Assembly: GCA_030770535.1 (NCBI GenBank)
Contig: JASVEC010000042.1
Coordinates: 124,001 to 188,000, forward strand
Length of the DNA stretch: 64,000 nucleotides
From: Batkoa obscura
Taxonomy: Eukaryota; Entomophthoromycota; Entomophthoromycetes; Entomophthorales; Batkoaceae
Direction: 5' to 3'
Under the pieces are notes generated by a model that worked only from the letters and a program-made list of their open reading frames with translations, made no database searches and was not told where the DNA came from. The translations under genes and the position numbers were made by a program. Positions 48,701 to 60,596 of the stretch are shown in pieces. Each line of letters opens with the position of its first letter. Positions within the stretch are counted from its first letter, which is position 1.

Positions 48701-49616
48701 GTTCCAAGTTATTACTTCTGTTATGTTTATGGGAATGTCTTTTGGATTCGCTTCTAGTGAATTAATTTCTTTAGTTAAATCTAAAGTTGCTGCCAATAGT
48801 ATCTTTAAACTTCTAGATCGTACACCTAAGATTAATCAATCAGATGCTTATGGCAATAAAAACAAGCAGCTTTATGGTAATGTTTTAAGTGAAAATGCTC
48901 GTTTTGCTTATCCTTCTAGACCAGATGTTACAGTTCTAAATGGACTAGATTTAGAAGTACTTAGGGATAAAAAAGTAGCTTTAGTAGGATCTTCTGGATC
49001 TGGAAAATCAACTATCATTGGCCTTATCCAAATGTTCTATACTCTTAATTCTGGAAAGCTTGAAGTCGAAGGCCAAGATATCAGTGAGTGGAATGTGCCT
49101 TATTTAAGAAGTCAATTATCTACCGTTGGTCAAGAACCTGTGCTCTTTAATATCTCAGTTATGGATAATATTGCTTATGGAGTAGAAAGAGATGTCACAA
49201 AAGAAGAAATTATCCATGTAGCTAAAATGGCTAATGCACATGATTTTATCATGGATCTTCCAGATGGTTATGACACTTCATGTGGTGAACGTGGTGGTAG
49301 ACTTTCAGGTGGTCAAAAACAAAGAATAGCTATCGCTAGAGCACTCATTAGAAATCCAAAGCTATTACTACTTGATGAAGCTACTTCCGCTTTAGATTCC
49401 CAATCTGAAAAAGTTGTACAGGATGCTTTGGATAAAGCTTCAGAAGGTAGAACCACAATTACTATTGCTCATCGTTTATCTACTATTCAAGACGCTGACA
49501 TAATCGTTGTTATGAAGAATGGTAAAAAAGTAGAAATGGGCACTCATGATGAACTTTTAGCACTTAATGGCTTTTATACTTCTTTAGTTCAAAATCAATC
49601 GCTTGGATCTAACTAA
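45765..49616 (+). CDS. Full-length ABCB/MDR-type ABC transporter, copy 2, with three apparent frameshifts
   Basis: Intronless, 3,852 bp, with the same TMD1-NBD1-TMD2-NBD2 plan as copy 1 and many near-identical blocks. NBD1 shows [17 protein letters not shown] and [14 protein letters not shown]2 shows [29 protein letters not shown] and IAHRLST. Relative to copy 1, three single-base losses fall within about 215 bp: near 47455 (inside the NBD1 Walker B/D-loop, DEATSALD), near 47473 and near 47668. The first would end the product after about 576 residues. A second long open frame starts at 47784 in the linker before TMD2. The three losses restore the frame overall, and everything else is intact. 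The gene may be freshly damaged or mis-assembled. Confidence 0.9.
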
Positions 49617-50181
49617 ATAGTTCGTACCCTACAATATCTAAAAAACAATATTTGTTATTCATTATCTTTATCAAAAAAGCTACTCAAATTTTATACAATA
49701 AAACGCGTTATTTTTGATATTTTTTTAACTATTTTTTTGATATTTTTTACTATTCGAAATTATATTGTTGTCACTTTTATAGCTGCTTTATGGTATGTTT
49801 TGGTCAATTGAATAAACTATTTTTGAAAATGGACAAATTCAAACCCGGGGTTCAATTTTTTCCCGAGATTGGACATATCACAAGCTCATAAATTAAATAC
49901 AACATCAAGAAAAAAGTTTTCTACTTTTACAATAAATTGTATAAAATATTTTTATTTCAGTATTTATTATACTATTTTTTAAATTCTATATCACATAAAA
50001 TTAAATAAAATAAAAAAATATTACTATATAATTTTCTAACTTTAAACCTATTAGGTTTCCCTGTAGCTTCTTCCTGTATTACCATAACCATTTAGAAATA
50101 AAATTATCTTTACAAAAAATAACATACTATAATAGTTTATCCGAACAAAAGTCAACTTTTATTTCAAATATGGATGTAAAA

Positions 50182-50280
50182 TATGGGGATGTATTTTTGT
50201 TTAAGAATTTTGCTAACAATCTTTCTATTCAAATAGCGCTTAAAAAAGAGAAGTAATGAAATAAAAAAAACATCTCCATA
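50182..50280 (-). mobile_element. ~100-bp MITE, copy 6 of 10 (reverse)
   Basis: tatggggatgtatttttgtt to aaaaacatctccata, with core aaatagcgcttaaaaaagag. Both termini are intact. Confidence 0.85.
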
Positions 50281-50790
50281 TGTTAATAACATTATTAGCT
50301 ACATGAACAAAAGCTTATTATGTATAAATAAAATAGTTTTTCAATAAAAACTGTCTGCTGCTGCAAATTTACACTCCTGTCGCTTTTATTCCGCCTAAAA
50401 AAAGGGACTTTTCAGAACCTAATAGGTCAAGTTGTGTAATTATAATTTTAATCAACTTTGAACTCACTATACAAAGTATCAATAATGGTTGAGTAAGTTT
50501 ACCACTGTTTCCTATTTCGTTTCATGTTCGAAAATACGCTGTTTTAATATCTTTATTGGGATGATATAATCCTGGAAAAACGTTTGAAGTCAAGATTCTA
50601 ATTTCATAGTAAATTTGTACTTCCAATCAATATTTTGACTCTAGTCCTTGATAAAAACTGATTCAACCTCAGGCTCAAACCATCTAGCTCTGTTAGCATA
50701 TCCTCTAAAGAAGTAATTATGATAATTAGTACTTATCCCTTAAATCCAAAATTTAAATATTTCCCATTACTATAGTGAAGGTTAGAAATA

Positions 50791-50895
50791 TATGGGAATA
50801 TATTTTTGTGTTTAAGAATTTTACTAACAATTTTTCCGCTCAACGTAGAGCTTGAAAAGTGGAAAAAACAATGAAGCCAAAAAAATACCCTCATA
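50791..50895 (-). mobile_element. ~100-bp MITE, copy 7 of 10 (reverse)
   Basis: tatgggaatatatttttgtg to aaataccctcata. The core is altered (caacgtagagcttgaaaagt), so this copy looks older or was hit by a small insertion. Confidence 0.8.
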
Positions 50896-51699
50896 TCGTT
50901 CATTCTAAATAGACAGTTAGTAGGGATTAATATCTATGAGTAAAGTAAAGCTAAATATATAAAAAAGGATAAGTTTCTTAGTTTATAAAAACTTTCAAAT
51001 AGTGTAAACGCCTAGTAAAGAATGGTTTATAGATATCTAATGCTGTAGTTTACCATAGCTGTTTCAAGGGCAGCTCTTTTTTGTTAGGATGGTTATTCCA
51101 TTGTAACTTAATACCAATAAGTATAAATATGTTTTTGGCATATTGGTTATCATATTGCTGAATAGACGGATATTGCTGTTTATTTATATTACACTTATCG
51201 AGTTATGTTCATTAAAAACTAATACTATCAAAAAAAAATGAGAAAAATAAAATATCAAAATCGTGCCCATGAAATCATTCTTAAGAGTTAAAACAAAGCA
51301 ATAATTACATAAAAATAGTGAAATATTCCTTTAAAAACTAATACTATTTATTAAAATATGAAAAGTAAACTTTACAAAGATAAATTAAAATGATGGAAAT
51401 AAGAAGGGATTTAAAGCTTGAAGAGGTCGATACTAACAAACTGAACTTATTTAGTAAATAAAAGGGTGAATATGAATATGAACATAGCTTATTAGTTATA
51501 GTGAAACCATTGAAGCAGGCTCATGGTATATAATAACGGGTAATGTACGTATACACGATTATCTCTTTCACTATATGGTTGAAAAATGCTCATTATGGAC
51601 TTTGTAATGCATTTAATAATTTATTGATCAATGAAATTGAAAAGTTATGAATTGTATTTATTAAACGCTTTAGTCCTGAAACTCCTCAAACAAAAGAAC

Positions 51700-52560
51700 T
51701 AGGTACAAAATTTCATCCTAATATAAAGCAGGTGCTAGGCAACAACAAAGATCCATGGTTTATGGATTCTAAGTGTACTGACTATATTCATCTTAATAAT
51801 TGTTTATCATGGGTCAAAAGCTATGAAAAAGCTACACTTAATCTTTACATTGATGATGGCAATCCTGATCCTGGTACATATGGGAGTGTTTTTTGACTTC
51901 ATTATTTTTTCCATTTTTTAAGTGCTATTTGAGCGGAAAGTTTGTTGGTAAAATTCTTAAATACAAAAATACATCACCATATAATGTGTTTTTAGAATTA
52001 GTGCTAATACTTAATACACCTATCAAAGTTCTAAACAATACTTTTGACAACTCCATGAAACATAAAACTCTGAATAAACGTTATACAATTATTATCCACA
52101 ATAATAAAATCGCAATCAAAATCACACGTAAGTTACCAAGAAATGAGCGGAATCCAAAGATACATACTACCACTATTAACGGTGAACTTGGTATTTATAG
52201 TGGTATCTAATCAAAGCGATTTAGGATATTTAGATAATATAATGTATGCTAATATTCTTTTGATGTTTATCAAATATTAAATCAAGCTATTGGCATTTTT
52301 ACTTTTATTATTAAACTATCTTTGTTTTATGAATATTAAACTAATATGTAGAGACACGGTTGATAACAATCTAACAGGTGAGGAAAAATCCCGCAATGGA
52401 TGGAAATTCGAAATTTATCAAGGTTCTAGAGCTGAAAATTTCTTGAAGAAGCTGCTAAAACATACTGGTCAATCATGATAAAGCCTGTTGATAATAACGA
52501 TAACAGAGTAGGTAAAGTTGAGGATGGTATATGATTCATAAGAACAGATTTATGTGCGCA
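51700..52560 (+). other. Unassigned broken coding fragments, split by a MITE
   Basis: On the plus strand short frames read as protein-like sequence: KDPWFMDSKCTDYIHLNN before 51878, YTIIIHNNKIAIKITRKL near 52080-52150 and GWKFEIYQGSRAENFLKKLL near 52400-52460. The MITE at 51879-51981 splits them. They may belong to the same virus-like fossil as the helicase relic downstream, but no family is recognised. Broken, with several breaks. Confidence 0.3.
51879..51981 (+). mobile_element. ~100-bp MITE, copy 8 of 10 (forward), inserted in a coding relic
   Basis: tatgggagtgttttttgact to aatacatcaccata, core ttttttaagtgctatttgag. It interrupts protein-like fragments, so it is younger than them. Confidence 0.85.
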
Positions 52561-53245
52561 AAAAGGTAAAATTTCCACAGCTATGAAAATGGTAAGATAT
52601 GGCATACCTACTGGTTATTTTATCCTAAATGAAGGTTTTTTGAAGCTGAATTCAAGTTTTGCCGATATATATATAATTTTTTTTAGATGTTGAACTCCAA
52701 AAATATAAGCGGTGCCTGTTTTATACTTTTTTCACAATTATTATAGTTATTCTGATGAGATGTTGCTAATATTAAGTAGGAAAGTACCTTAATTTCTTAA
52801 AAACATTTAGCTTTGAGCATAGATATTACCTTTTTGTAATATCATTAAATCTTTATCAGTTTTTGAGGAATATCTCGCTATTTATACGTTTATTGTAAAT
52901 GTTTAATAAGCTTTGTCCTAATAATACTGCCAATAATTAATAACTCTTATTTGATACCCATCAATATGCTTCAATCCTAACCACACTCTTTTACTACTAC
53001 TACTCATTAACTTTCTTATGCTTAAACCTTTTTCCTTCCATAATCTTGATAAACTTATTCTGAGCCTTATTTATAGACATAAAGATATTAAACTAGCTCC
53101 TAAAGTCTTTAGCTGTAACATAATAGTCGTTATTATAGATATCGATGTAATAGTCATATATATTGTTGGGCTTTATCATTCTCAGCTAAGTAAGTTTCTC
53201 TAACTTGTAATATACTTGGGGTTTTTCAAGCTTCTTATCACTATA

Positions 53246-55080
53246 CTAGAATACTGCTCCTCTAACTAACCAGATAAATAATCGTTCTTTGGCACTTACT
53301 GTATCAAGCTTTTCTTTAAGAAGAACATCTCTCAATCTATGTCTCGGATTATTAGAATTATAAGCCCTAGTAGGATCATTGATATTGGTATAGATATTGT
53401 TGAATGGAACAACAGTTGTTCTTCTCGGCATTACTGGGTCATTGATATGTATCTGGTTTATGCTTACACATCAATATTAGGAAGGCAATAGGACTAAATG
53501 TTTCATACTCTTTATAGTATGCTGTACATGCTGTAATACTATGTCCACCAGTAATGATTTTTAATATTTCAATATTTAATATATTATGAAGGTTTGGCTC
53601 CGACCTTATACACAGTCTCTTGTCCTGAATAATGGTTAAATGTGTTATATTGGCACTTCCTGTAGCCTTTCTACTACTAGCAAAGAGCATTTCATGAGGA
53701 GCTATGGTACACCAATTTCATAAAAGATCTTCAAGTAAATTAACAAAGAATAATCTATCATTCAATCCATCTCTAATGAACATACTTCATGCTTGCATAT
53801 CTGTATGGCCATTAATCTCATATCCTAATAGCTTTTGAATAAAAATAATGGCTTTGATGTTGTCATTAAACATGTTAGAGTTAGAACCATCAATAATAGG
53901 TGTAGGATGATCTATTCCTCTATAACTTACTTTGATTTTGATAGACATGAAATCGCCTGAAGATCCACCATTCAAGAGTCCACTACACAGATCAATAAAA
54001 CCCTTATTAGCTAGAAGGATACCTAGATTTAGGTTCATTTTCTTTTTTACTTGATTATTAATGTATAGAACTTTATAGCAACCTACTATACTATTTATAT
54101 TAACTATTTTAAACATATAACTGTGTGTTTTCTTGAAATATTGATTTAGTTTATTATCATTAACATATTTTATAAGCATTAATATTATACTTTAAGATGT
54201 ATTAACAGTATGATATTTGATTTGCACTGACTTCTTCTCAAGTAATATTTTAAATGGTAAAAATCGATCTCTACCATAGACCATTGAATGACTATAACTA
54301 CGAGACACTACATTCATTAAGATTGCTTATGGCCTATCAGAAGTAGGCTCTAATAGAATTGCTTGAACAATATTGTTTGCATCCCAATCAAAAGCATGCA
54401 CTTGACAATAAAATGAATAATTCTTTATACAAACATGTCTTGGGCAATCTTTCTGACTAAATAGCTATTAGATTTATGTATCTTACCATATTAAAACACA
54501 TTTAATGATACTATTAGATTTAAAGTCAAAATCATTTTATCTTAACCAATTCCTAGCTATCTTTATATTTGATGTATTATCGATAGTATCCTTAATATCT
54601 CAGTATATATCTATATAGTTGTTATTATCTAAACTAAGTTTTTGTATTTTGTTAATTAATGGGCTTATCTCAGAACTCTTATCTTATTTACTAAGTTGTT
54701 TAATAAGTTCATCTAGCAAGGATGATAAATATTTAGCCAATGGAATAGTAAAAGAATAAGTTTTACCATTTACTATACTTGATTCAACAATAATACAACT
54801 ACCATCTGGATGTGTATCAATGCTCAATACTTTACCGTTTACTTTAAGTTTAGTAATATTATGTAACATCACTAAATCTTTATTAATGGATTTAGATAGT
54901 GAAAAGAAATATACATCCTTCCACTAGCACTATTTTAACAAGGTGTAGGGTTATTAATGAATTTTTTGATTCACTCAATACCATCTAAGTCACCTTCTTT
55001 AGAAATATTACAGCCAACAACGATTAGATCACTAGCTTCATCAGTTAACAGTGCTAATCCATCATCATACTTAATATTAA
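53246..55080 (-). mobile_element. Virus-like fossil: D5-type primase-helicase relic of a large DNA virus or virophage-like element
   Basis: Minus-strand fragments show features of the D5 family of superfamily-3 helicases found in nucleocytoplasmic large DNA viruses and relatives. One block has a Ser-Glu-Pro string followed by an ITGGHSITACTAYYKEYETF block, matching the family's K-x-TGGD-x-I-x-AR-x-L-x-x-x-x-x-F region. After it come a CKHKPD block and VVPFNNIY, matching CNxxPxxx and RxxxxPF. An upstream fragment (54684-54872) resembles the N-terminal domain only weakly. The element is broken, with roughly six or more breaks and none of its frames long. No capsid gene was recognised. It is probably an old insertion. 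Confidence 0.6.
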
Positions 55081-55309
55081 ATTCTAGTCACATTTTATTG
55101 GAATTATTATATTAAGTAAAAGTCATTTATCCTTCCACTTGTTAAGGAAATTTATGTTTTCATCTAAAGAATAATCAAGTTTTAGTAAATGATTTTTAAT
55201 AAATTTGTGATTGAACTTTCCTTTATTTTGTTATTTAATATCCCTTAGTTTTTGTTCCATTTACAAACTTATATCATGAAATATAAATACAAATACAAGT
55301 ATAAATGTC

Positions 55310-55340
55310 CTTTTTATTTTTATTTTTATTTTTATTTTCT
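55310..55340. repeat. (TTTTTA)n simple repeat
   Basis: About five tandem tttta/tttttta units lie just before the start codon chosen for the four-TM gene. They are preceded by an (aaatac)n-like run at 55281-55300. They would read as Phe/Tyr repeats if translated. Confidence 0.8.
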
Positions 55341-55356
55341 TGTAAATAATTTTATA

Positions 55357-55836
55357 ATGTTATTATCAAGTGAAGATTTTATATCAAGTATAGCTTATTC
55401 AATTCGATTAAATGAAAGAAAGGAGAGAGAAAAATGGAATTATATTATAAGCTTAAGATTAACCATATCAATGTTAAATTTATTTTTTATATACTGTATA
55501 ACAACTCACAGTAAAAATACGCATATCAACCTAACTAATATCATTGTGCTATTTTCAATCATTAATTTTTTTACTTCAAGTTTGTCAGCAGAATATAATG
55601 ATTATAAAAAAGAATTTGAGTTCCCCATAAATGAAAAATATTATAAAATAATGTTAAATTATTTCAACTTTAGTTGGGTTGATTTTAATGTATTTACCTT
55701 TCTATTGTCTGCGGCTTGGAATTTATTAACTGTCTATTTTTTATACTATAATCGCTCTTTAATAACTGCAGCTACCTGCTGTTTAATTTCTTTGTCTTGG
55801 TTCCTTTTATCTTATATTTTATTCTTCAATATTTAA
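55357..55836 (+). CDS. Four-TM membrane protein A (MARVEL-like)
   Basis: 159 aa from ATG 55357 (MLLSSEDFISSIAY). An in-frame upstream ATG at 55252 would add a repeat-encoded Lys/Tyr/Phe leader and is less likely. Four hydrophobic segments are visible: about 30-50, 58-75 (NLTNIIVLFSIINFFTSSL), 100-125 (FNVFTFLLSAAWNLLTVYFL) and 135-158. The loop after TM2 reads SAEYNDYKKEFEF. This is the same pattern as in the convergent neighbour (FAEYDETKKKFRL), and the AAWNLL string of TM3 is MARVEL-like. The two genes are probably diverged paralogues. Function is unknown; MARVEL proteins organise membrane microdomains and vesicle traffic. Confidence 0.7.
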   Translation: MLLSSEDFISSIAYSIRLNERKEREKWNYIISLRLTISMLNLFFIYCITTHSKNTHINLTNIIVLFSIINFFTSSLSAEYNDYKKEFEFPINEKYYKIMLNYFNFSWVDFNVFTFLLSAAWNLLTVYFLYYNRSLITAATCCLISLSWFLLSYILFFNI

Positions 55837-55875
55837 AAATAAATATGTATTAAAAACATGAAATTTATCTTTATT

Positions 55876-56514
55876 TTAAACTGACAAATCATTGACAATG
55901 AGTAAAGAAGAAGCTAACCATAATAAATTGTTAATCATAACTAGGAAGGAAGGAAGGTAATGAATCAATGAATAAAACCTTAAATTTGAAAGGCTATGTC
56001 CAGTAATAATAATGGTGTTAAAAATAGTTTGGTATTTATTACTTGAATCAAGTAGCATCACTTCATTAGCTATAGGAAATAATAATGCAACTAAAGTATT
56101 AAATGACCAACAAGAAGTTAATATAATTGAAATGCCTTCTGGTATTCCAATTGGAAATAAGGTGTCCATCAAACACTTTATGCCATGCTTATTATTATAT
56201 AATCGAAATTTCTTTTTTGTTTCATCATATTCTGCAAAGATAGCTGCCAAAAAAAAACTAAGAAATCCTATAACTAAATGAAATCGATATACAATGCCTT
56301 CGATTAAACTTATTAAATAAAATGGATTGAGTAGAAAATTGCTAGACTTATTATTTACTAGTAACGATTCGGTAGCATTGGTATTATTGTTTATTGTTAA
56401 ATATAAATAAATTAGGCCAAAGATACATTGGCTTAATCTTAAGGGAGTTCTATATTCTCTATATTTTAGTTGTTTTATAGTAGTTGTAGTATCGGACATT
56501 ATGTTTTGTAACAT
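55876..56514 (-). CDS. Four-TM membrane protein B (MARVEL-like), convergent paralogue of A
   Basis: 212 aa, single exon. A second in-frame Met (MSDTTTTIKQL) five codons in may be the true start. TM segments lie at about 28-43, 85-102 (LVIGFLSFFLAAIFAEYDE), 128-150 (ISIILTSCWSFNTLVALLF) and 178-208. Shared with protein A are the AEYD-x-x-KK-x-F loop after TM2 and the CW/AW motif in TM3. The stops are 39 bp apart. No enzyme motif is visible. Confidence 0.68.
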   Translation of the reverse strand: MLQNIMSDTTTTIKQLKYREYRTPLRLSQCIFGLIYLYLTINNNTNATESLLVNNKSSNFLLNPFYLISLIEGIVYRFHLVIGFLSFFLAAIFAEYDETKKKFRLYNNKHGIKCLMDTLFPIGIPEGISIILTSCWSFNTLVALLFPIANEVMLLDSSNKYQTIFNTIIITGHSLSNLRFYSLIHYLPSFLVMINNLLWLASSLLIVNDLSV

Positions 56515-59352
56515 TTTATTGACACAAAGAAATTTTGTAAGAAAAAGAAAAAAATATAATTGTTATTATATTTATATGAATTATATTCATTTAATTATTT
56601 AGTGGAACTAATTTTGGTTCCTTTATTTAGTATGAATTAATCTATGAAGTTTATCAATTTTAAAAAGTGTCATAACTTGTTGTTTAATTTGAAATATTAA
56701 ACAAGTTTCACTCAATTTATATTTTAAAGGATCTTCAAGTTATTAAATTTTAATTAATTTGAAATTGAGAATTCATGCTATTTTTAACTTTTATCTCCTC
56801 TCCATTAGCATCTTTTTGTGGTTATATTTATTTTACTAAGTCTCTTGAGTAACTCATTATTTGAAGGATATAGGATCATGTCATTTATTTCTACCTAATA
56901 TTATAATATTGTTAGTATCAAATTAACTTGCCAACTTTTACAATAGTAAAATATTTAGAATTATTAAATACATAAATGTCTTTTTTTCAATTATTTCCAT
57001 ATTTTCATGGCTAAAAATCGAACAGACTATCCACTGTATCGATAATTGGAAACATCTTATAATCATATAATTATTAATAGTGAACTTATATCTATCGCCA
57101 CTAATAACAGATAGAAGCCTCCTTGTTAATACTATTTTAAAACTCATAAAAACAAGCAGAAGCATAGCAACTCATTAAAATTAAGACCAAATGTGATTTG
57201 TTTAATAATATTGTATTCAATTTCTGGATCATTCATATCAATATCATGTATCAAGTTCTCAGTATTTTTGATGAAGTTTTTATTGTAATAAAAGAAATCT
57301 TTAACGCTATAACAATCTAAATAAGTAACCTATAAAATATAAAGGAATAGGGCTATTTGTGTATTTTAATAGTATACTTTCTAATGTAACTTAAAAAGAC
57401 ACATCATGTATATAGTTGTAATCAATAAATTCTTAAATAAGGTAATTTTATACAAATTGTGTATTTATTGCAAATTTAAAGTCTTATTTAACTATTAGTT
57501 ATAATTAACAATTTTTTATAAGCACTTTGAAGTCTATTCCTTCACATAAATCCAGATGTATATATACGTTCTAAAAAATAATACTTTATAGGATATAGCA
57601 AATAAAATATGAGTATATATTAATTTTTTTTGAATGATATAATGATAAAAATAGTTAAAATTTAAGTTTTTTATAAAAGTTCGATTTATAAAATTTCTGT
57701 GCACTTTTTTAAAATATCAGTAGCATTAATAAAATAACACTCTTAATAGAATAAACCAAAGAAATAGTAATAAGAAGGGACAAAATAATAAACTAGAGTT
57801 TCATATTTATTTAGTGTTATTTCTAATAACTTTTAGAATATCTTTAATAAGAACATCTTGTACTACATTTAACATTAATTGTATCTTAATGCCAAAAAAT
57901 GCAATAAGATAATTTGTGTAACAATACTTTTTTGTAGATGATATCAGCTATTAGAGAATGATTGTGTATCCGTTTTTCTTTATTATTACCCATTCTTACT
58001 GTTAAAAATATCATTCTATTGGATATTTTGAACTCCCCAGTATAGACAATAAGTCTTTAACCAACAGAAGTAGTTAAAAATACATAAACAGGTGAATGAT
58101 TAATATTCGAAATGCACAATTTCCTTACAGAAAGTATGTACTATATAAAGGTTTTACATAATGAGATTTCTTTTATCTCTACTACTATTATACATTTATC
58201 TCTTGATACATAAATTGTATCTATCATAAAATATCTCATATTAGTTCCAGTTTTTTCTATTTCTTCATTAACGAACAATCTTTTATTTCTCGAATCATTT
58301 TAATATCATTGTTATTAGTTTGGTATTAATATACAATTATTACACTTTAGATGCTTCCAACTAAGACATAGACTATCACTTGAGTGATTGATTTAAAAAT
58401 GAGGTTAAGAAATCTTTCCGATTTTAAGCATTGTACTAAATGAGGACAAACTTAATCTTTAAACTATTAGCAGCTATTTCTTCCATGTCAAGCAAAATAT
58501 CAAATGGGGCTGTATTTTTTTGCTTAAGAATTTTACCAATAATCTTTCTTTTCAAATAGCGCTTAAAAAATGGAAAAATAACGAAGCCAAAAAAACATCC
58601 CCAAGTGTATACTCAGGATTCTCAATTAGGTCCATAAATATAAAATTAAGTATTATTCAGTTTCTTTTTGGATTGGGTTGATATAATTCCCTAAGTTTAT
58701 TCTACTTTTGTTCGTTTATTTTGATAATAAGAAGTGAAAGAAAATTTATATTATTTTAGCTTATAAACTAAATCTTTAATTCTTTAGTCATTTATTTGCC
58801 TTATTTAGAAGGCTTAAACTTTGAAGGGCAAGTGAAGATAAATGATGTCTATTACAATAAATCATAAATTTAATATATGGTATTTATAACAGTGTAAACT
58901 TGGTATGAATGATAGAGAGAGAGGTAAATAAATGTACTTTACATTATTGTAACGTTAGAAGCGAAGGGGTCAAGTAAGATGGAAATAAAATGGCTTCATT
59001 TATCTTTTTTTACTTCAATACTGTAAAAATTATCACCTTGATTAATAAAAACTATAAAAAAGTTCAACTAAATGCTTGAAATCTTACATTTATTTAATTT
59101 ATTATTATTATGAAATTTTATGATTTATTTAAGACACTATAACATTTTAAATTCAATCAATTTTTAAAGAAAATGATAGTTTAGCAAAAATAACTCGATA
59201 TTTTAATTGATTAAATCATTTTTGAGAAAATCATTAAAACATAAAATCAAGGATGATCCATTGATAACTTTTGAAAAAAAGGCACAATAAAATAAAAAGT
59301 ATTTAAACTAGTATTATTACTATTATTTACAAAAGAAACAAAACTACAAAAA
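56515..59352. other. 2.8-kb gene-free tract
   Basis: AT-rich. A minus-strand frame at 56938-57165 has no recognisable motif. One ~100-bp MITE lies at 58503-58605. I see nothing else. Confidence 0.5.
58503..58605 (-). mobile_element. ~100-bp MITE, copy 9 of 10 (reverse)
   Basis: aaatggggctgtatttttttgct to aaaaaacatccccaa, core aaatagcgcttaaaaaatgg. The terminal TA is mutated at both ends. Confidence 0.8.
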
Positions 59353-60015
59353 ATGAAATTAATTAACGTTTTAACACTAGTCACTAGCTTGAATCTAGTT
59401 TACTGTTCAGGTAACTAATAAACAAAGATAATAATCAACTTATTAAATATTGAACAGCCCCAATAAAGTTTTGCAGTAATGACAAAGTGGTATGTTATAG
59501 TGTAGAAAATAAAGGCAAAAATCAATTAGTAACAATGGAGAGTAAAGGAAAGATAGGGTAAATATAATAATGTTGATAAATACTAAAATTGAATTCAATT
59601 AATAATTAATTAATTAGTTATATGGCCTTTGGTGTAGGTACTGGTATGTTTAATGCAGATATTTATGTAAGTATTATGAAAAATATTTGAAATATAATAT
59701 TTATAGTTCAATCTATAGATTGGTTTTTTTAATTCAAAAGGGGAACCTGTTGTTTCCGTACGTAAATCAGAAGATTATGCTCATCCAGAAGCATTAGAAG
59801 ATCAATCTTCAATCTCTATAAATAAATCATTAACTAAAATGAATAATGGACAAACAATTTCATTTATAATTAATACAGAGGGTAAGGCGTTAAAGAGTGT
59901 TGCTATTGAAGGAGAAAATAAGTTTTTATGGGCTTATTCAGCCAAAGTACCTAAAGGCGAAAATTTCAATGCTAGAATAGCTAAACATGATAATAGAGGC
60001 GTGTTTGCTGGGTGA
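59353..60015 (+). CDS. Small secreted DOMON-domain protein 1
   Basis: Exons 59353-59410, 59458-59557, 59618-59666 and 59719-60015 give 168 codons (167 aa). A signal peptide (MKLINVLTLVTSLNLVYCS) ends about residue 19. The rest is one DOMON domain: a Cys pair (KFCSNDKVVCYSV), LVTMESKGKIGYMAFGVG, GMFNADIYIGFFN with the Met position used as haem ligand in cytochrome-type DOMONs, and near the C-terminus a His in IAKHDNRGVFAG. No reductase, membrane or CBM partner is attached. An extracellular haem- or sugar-binding role is suggested. The exon structure and phases match the tandem neighbour at 60597. Confidence 0.82.
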
Positions 60016-60596
60016 AGTTATTAGAATGACGGATAGTTTTTTTATTAAGAATAAAAGATTTTAATTTATTGAGCTTATTATACAGTAAAATTATTATTGG
60101 TATCTTGATATTTATATTAATGAGTATAACTTAAAGCCCCAATTTTATTGATAATACTTACTAAAATTATTGACTTTGAATCTAGTGATTTCTATTCAAA
60201 TTAAATATATATAAGTGTCTTTTATTTTTATCAATTACATTATTTTGTTACGTTATTTTCATTCCCGTTTTTGTATCATTAAATTAATAAATACTGATTT
60301 GTATATCTCCTTTCAAAGAGATATATTGTAAAAGAAGTAGCATAGTGTTAAACTATAATCATTAATAAAAACTTTATTGCATAAATTCCATTTTAACAAA
60401 ACTCTAATAAATTATTAGTTTCATTAAAATATGAATTCTTTTGTCATAAAATTTCATAACACTAACTTGTTGATAATCAATACTTTAAAAAATAATTGAT
60501 TATCTTGAAATTATCGGATGATCAAAAAAAGGATTATAAATACTAATAAATAAACAAAAATAATTCAAATTTTATTAAGATTATATACAATTCAAT
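60016..60596. other. Intergenic between the two DOMON genes
   Basis: 581 bp, AT-rich. No element is recognised. Confidence 0.5.

Larger units (their letters stand above)
49617..55356. other. 5.7-kb tract of repeats and fossils after MDR copy 2
   Basis: It contains MITE copies 6-8, unassigned coding fragments (51700-52560) and a virus-like fossil (53246-55080). The parts 49617-50180 and 50900-51380 are AT-rich with nothing recognised. Around 50480-50720 a short minus-strand piece (VEPEVESVFIKD) may be another gene relic that I cannot place. Confidence 0.5.

Noticed and set aside
51893-52210. 105-codon plus-strand frame read as one small gene
   Set aside because: Its first third is MITE copy 8. 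Only the later part looks protein-like, and that part belongs to a broken relic.
53246-55080. Mitochondrial DNA or plasmid origin of the helicase relic
   Set aside because: Nothing in the flanks is mitochondrial, and the visible motifs fit viral D5 helicases. The evidence is too thin to argue an organellar source.
59353-60015. Loss of a haem-ligand His in DOMON 1 (WAYS against WAHS in DOMON 2)
   Set aside because: The better candidate ligand is the His of the KH-x3-G block near the C-terminus, which is present in both proteins.
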